From Lentisphaerae bacterium GWF2_50_93 (GTDB taxonomy: Bacteria; Verrucomicrobiota; Lentisphaeria; Victivallales; GWF2-50-93), in assembly GCA_001804815.1 (NCBI GenBank), contig MHBI01000099.1:248001-312000 (forward strand): DNA of 64,000 nucleotides. Reading direction: 5' to 3'. How positions within the stretch are numbered: the stretch's first letter is position 1; each line of letters starts with the position of its first letter. Under the pieces are notes generated by a model that worked only from the letters and a program-made list of their open reading frames with translations, ran no database searches and was not told the DNA's origin. The translations under genes and the position numbers were made by a program. This document shows, piece after piece, positions 62,201 to 64,000 of the stretch.

Positions 62201-64000
62201 GTGTATGAGCCGTTTTTAAGGCCAGTAAACGAGTAGGTCCCATCAGGCTTGGTCTTGACGGTTCTGGACACTGCGCCAGATATAGCTGTCATAGTTACAT
62301 CATCCATGGCTGTTCCTGAAACCGTTCCTACGAGCTGGAAAAGTTTGCCCCAAAGAGCCAGATATGGTGAAAACTTATTTCCTGCGGTGGTAAATTTCCC
62401 GCCGACATAGAGGTTCCCGAACGAGTCAAAAACCAAGGTTCTGACAAAGCCATCCATTCCAGTTCCAAGAGAACTCCATGTCGAACCATTCCATTTTGCG
62501 ATCTTATTTACTGGTTGAGCTCCGGCAGTTGTAAAATCACCTCCGGCGTAGAGTTTTCCTGAAGAGTCAAGTGATAAAGACCACACGAAACTGTCCATTC
62601 CAGTTCCAAGCGGACTCCATGCCTTGCCGTTCCATTTTGCAATATAAGCTGTGTTGGCAATACCCCCAGCAGTAAAAAAATTACCGCCAACGTAAATATT
62701 CCCTGCGGTATCACATGCCAAGGCGTTTACCTCACCATCACCATCTATTCCAGTTCCAAGCGGGCTCCATGCTTTGCCGTCCCATTTTGCAATTTTATTT
62801 GCGGGTACACCGCCAGCAGTATGGAAGTATCCTCCGGCATAAAGGTTTCCCACGGAATCGGATTCCAATGCAAACACGGCATTTTCCATCCCAGTTCCGA
62901 GTGCGCTCCAGTTGGAACCATCCCATTTGGCAATGTATGCAGTATTGGCAACACCTCCGCCGGCACTGGTGAACCAGCCTCCGGCATAAAGATTGCCGGA
63001 AGAGTCAAATGCCAAGGATGAAACTCCATTGTCGTCCGTCCCGTTTCCAAGAGCACTCCAAGAGGAACCATTCCACTTGGCAATATTGTTGACTGAAACA
63101 CCTCCGGCATTGGTAAAGTATCCTCCGGCATAAAGGTTTCCGGAGGAGTCAAATGCCAGGGCATAGACATCACCATTTAGTCCTGTTCCAAGTGATATCC
63201 ACGCTGTACCATTCCATCTGGCGATATAAGATGTGTTAGCTACGCCTCCGATGCTGGTAAAGTATCCTCCGACATAAAGATTTCCAGAGGAATCGAAAAT
63301 CGAGGCGTAAACCAGGCCGTTTATTCCATTGCTTCCTCCTAGCGGATTCCAATCCGAGCCATTCCATTTTGCAATGTTTTCAATAGCTGTACCTCCGGCA
63401 GTTGTAAAATCACCTCCGGCGTAAAGTTTTCCCGATGAGTCGAACGCCAGAGCGTGGACGGCACCATTCATTCCCGTTCCGAGTGCGCTCCAATTTGAAC
63501 CGTCCCATTTGGCAATGCGGTTGGCTGATACGCCACCGGCACTGCGTAAATTACCTCCTGCATAGAGGTTCCCAGAGGAATCAAAAGCTAATGCGTAGAC
63601 ATGATTGTCCAATCCCATTCCAGTTCCCAGTGAGTTCCATTCAGCACCATCCCACTTTGCAATGTGTGTTGTATTGGCAACGCCTCCTGCACTAGTAAAT
63701 TCACCGCCTGCATAGAGGTTTCCAGCAGTGTCTAGTGCCAGCGTAAAAACGGCTCTTTCCATTCCTGTTCCGAGAGTATTCCAAGAGAAGCCATCCCATT
63801 TGGAGATGTAATTGACAGTCACGCCACCTGCTGTAGTGAAGGAACCTCCAGCGTAAAGATTATCAGAGGAGTCACAGGCCAGCGTACTGACAAGGCTGCT
63901 CATGCCAGTACTCAAGGAACTCCAGGAAAAGCCGTCCCATTTCGCAATGCGATTGACGGTTATACCTGCTGCGGTGGTGAATTCACCACCGGCGTAGAGA
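59278..64000 (-). CDS. Giant secreted repeat protein, paralogue, N-terminus beyond the window
   Basis: The frame is open at the right edge (it reads LYAGGEFTTAAG at 63960-64000), so at least 1574 residues are encoded here and the start is missing. In protein order there are at least twelve propeller-like repeats (NLYAGGxFTTAGG ... IAKWNG). One carboxypeptidase-regulatory/CnaB-like domain follows (GTYSFTGLKNGSYTVTPFKA), then a PPC-type module and Fn3-like modules (YYYWIVAKTG, YYYWVKAKND). A second PPC module (GTWYILLAGSGTNGF) and a CnaB-like segment (GIPGFNLAVRDPLTG) lead to the same C-terminal domain as the protein at 31288. It lacks the InlB-like block. A cell-surface or secreted binding role is inferred; no enzymatic motif was seen. 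Confidence 0.85.
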   Translation of the reverse strand, partial: LYAGGEFTTAAGITVNRIAKWDGFSWSSLSTGMSSLVSTLACDSSDNLYAGGSFTTAGGVTVNYISKWDGFSWNTLGTGMERAVFTLALDTAGNLYAGGEFTSAGGVANTTHIAKWDGAEWNSLGTGMGLDNHVYALAFDSSGNLYAGGNLRSAGGVSANRIAKWDGSNWSALGTGMNGAVHALAFDSSGKLYAGGDFTTAGGTAIENIAKWNGSDWNPLGGSNGINGLVYASIFDSSGNLYVGGYFTSIGGVANTSYIARWNGTAWISLGTGLNGDVYALAFDSSGNLYAGGYFTNAGGVSVNNIAKWNGSSWSALGNGTDDNGVSSLAFDSSGNLYAGGWFTSAGGGVANTAYIAKWDGSNWSALGTGMENAVFALESDSVGNLYAGGYFHTAGGVPANKIAKWDGKAWSPLGTGIDGDGEVNALACDTAGNIYVGGNFFTAGGIANTAYIAKWNGKAWSPLGTGMDSFVWSLSLDSSGKLYAGGDFTTAGAQPVNKIAKWNGSTWSSLGTGMDGFVRTLVFDSFGNLYVGGKFTTAGNKFSPYLALWGKLFQLVGTVSGTAMDDVTMTAISGAVSRTVKTKPDGTYSFTGLKNGSYTVTPFKAGYSFTPKSRNVTINAVNVTGMNFSIFIPSLGNRIPVTGLSGIADSLKFYRITVPTGIALLEVKTYGGTGAVALEVNTSGMDKWVDNGSTNEVIRIANPAAGDYVIGIIGTKQFSRVTLLAGYYASAPKPPATVSATKGTYAEAVLVKWKASPGATLYEIYQAAGTPGSSAVPARPGSPIGETSDLSYVDRSVVLGTTYYYWIVAKTGVLSSVPSAYAIGKSSIKPAAPASVTASAGIYFDKIRISWPKVAGATSYLVYRGTLQNSGDASQIAEVEYVSYNTTYTYDDMGLSNIAGTEPKPDAAYYYWVKAKNDNGPSDAFSKMATGFIGKKAPAGFKASAGIYFDQIKLTWTAVAGATEYIVNKDGTDITSGWTSTLYYDSVVGDSSPHTYYVRARYSSNGSDYDSASTASSVGYAKTTVPKLPAPVLKSAILIGGDSGGGLSTGTFGNVMLTWGEVPSATSYNVYRQVINSGIWDLIGNTTAPALVYTDDDMLLSPGTTYLYAVTACNPAVPESAMSATKKVYVGNSSPQPVDGTPTTGLSGEKGSFQFFDVTVPTGCTRLVVTLTNVSGSCDIYAKIASYPTTALYNAKGALIAGTIADKRLTVTNPPAGTWYILLAGSGTNGFNTVSADAILTANCYSAANIILTQVPADGQTTPFTAAFKGRLLDESGTGIPGFNLAVRDPLTGLATWITTKTDAKGYFAYSAAIPGTGEFTYDFFITSIPDNTTAIASRTVTTAKSPVESNGYFDLAGYVRGTLVPLGTSSPDDLAGMQDYMNLRRGFTETPSDMAVPADISYEANWVDGSIGVAAAGTDPEITGKLDVGLYLLLYGTEGAAVGNGLSATPGLTASPLLIHVDPDQLSNVLDNIGPSGTGMVDSTFVSTLSTGTGLLAITVIANPDEADPGDYNVSLMAQEQLELLATLAGEKAGSTKVVNASVGTYAPAQEYNVTLPSGRILTVVIGQYTK

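Noticed and set aside
1..64000. tRNA, rRNA or known riboswitch genes
   Set aside because: I looked for cloverleaf-like stretches and conserved rRNA words by eye and found none; a covariance-model scan would be needed to exclude small structured RNAs.

Overview
The window looks like a chromosomal fragment of an uncultured member of the PVC group, most likely Lentisphaerota. This is inferred from gene content, with no database search. The pointers are a short-leader pseudopilin with an FTLIELLVVIAIIAILAAM helix and a C-terminal H-X9-DG motif, glycan-degradation genes scattered among LacI- and AraC-type regulators, a DUF4838 protein, a sulfatase, an oligogalacturonate-lyase-like propeller, Gfo/Idh/MocA oxidoreductases, and very large secreted repeat proteins. 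No rRNA, tRNA, CRISPR array or phage gene was seen.

Layout. (1) 1-15.8 kb, plus strand: a glycan-degradation run. It holds a sialate-O-acetylesterase-like protein cut by the left edge, a Tat-type FAD oxidoreductase with a frameshift in its signal peptide, a DUF4838 glycosidase-like protein, an (alpha/alpha)6 glycosidase-like protein with a probable frameshift near its end, a nucleotide-sugar-type SDR, an alpha/beta hydrolase, a sulfatase, a second GH67N-like protein, a LamG protein and an SGNH esterase. (2) 16.3-24.5 kb, plus: a LacI regulator with a palindromic operator, an acetyl-xylan-esterase-like hydrolase, a Gfo/Idh oxidoreductase and a two-gene sugar importer. In the importer the solute-binding protein is fused to the MalF-type permease, and the MalG-type permease carries a ~375-residue extracytoplasmic insertion with four internal repeats. 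No ATPase gene is nearby. (3) 24.5-30.9 kb: a minus-strand L-fucose operon (aldo/keto reductase, lactonase-like amidohydrolase, Zn dehydrogenase, FucU mutarotase, GH29 fucosidase) divergent from an AraC regulator. (4) 31.3-42.5 kb, minus: a 3748-residue secreted protein (propeller-like repeats, 22 InlB-like repeats, PPC and Fn3 modules). (5) 43-49.7 kb, minus: LacI regulator, pseudopilin, large glycosidase-like protein and PL22-like propeller. (6) 49.8-58.8 kb: mixed genes (zinc ribbon, rRNA methyltransferase, class D beta-lactamase, small c-type cytochrome, Gfo/Idh, LarA homologue, ABC-F ATPase). (7) 59.3-64 kb, minus: a second giant protein, paralogous to the first and cut by the right edge.

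The intergenic spaces are unusual. They are full of compound palindromes: paired hairpins inside an outer inverted repeat, several about 126-133 bp long, with near-identical copies at distant positions in opposite orientation. Two MITE-like insertions with terminal inverted repeats and target-site duplications can be delimited (16084-16186 and 47313-47584), and the second sits inside one of the compound palindromes. A short dispersed repeat is inserted in frame inside the fucosidase gene. This repeat landscape, the modified sugar importer and the two giant modular proteins are the most unusual parts of the window.
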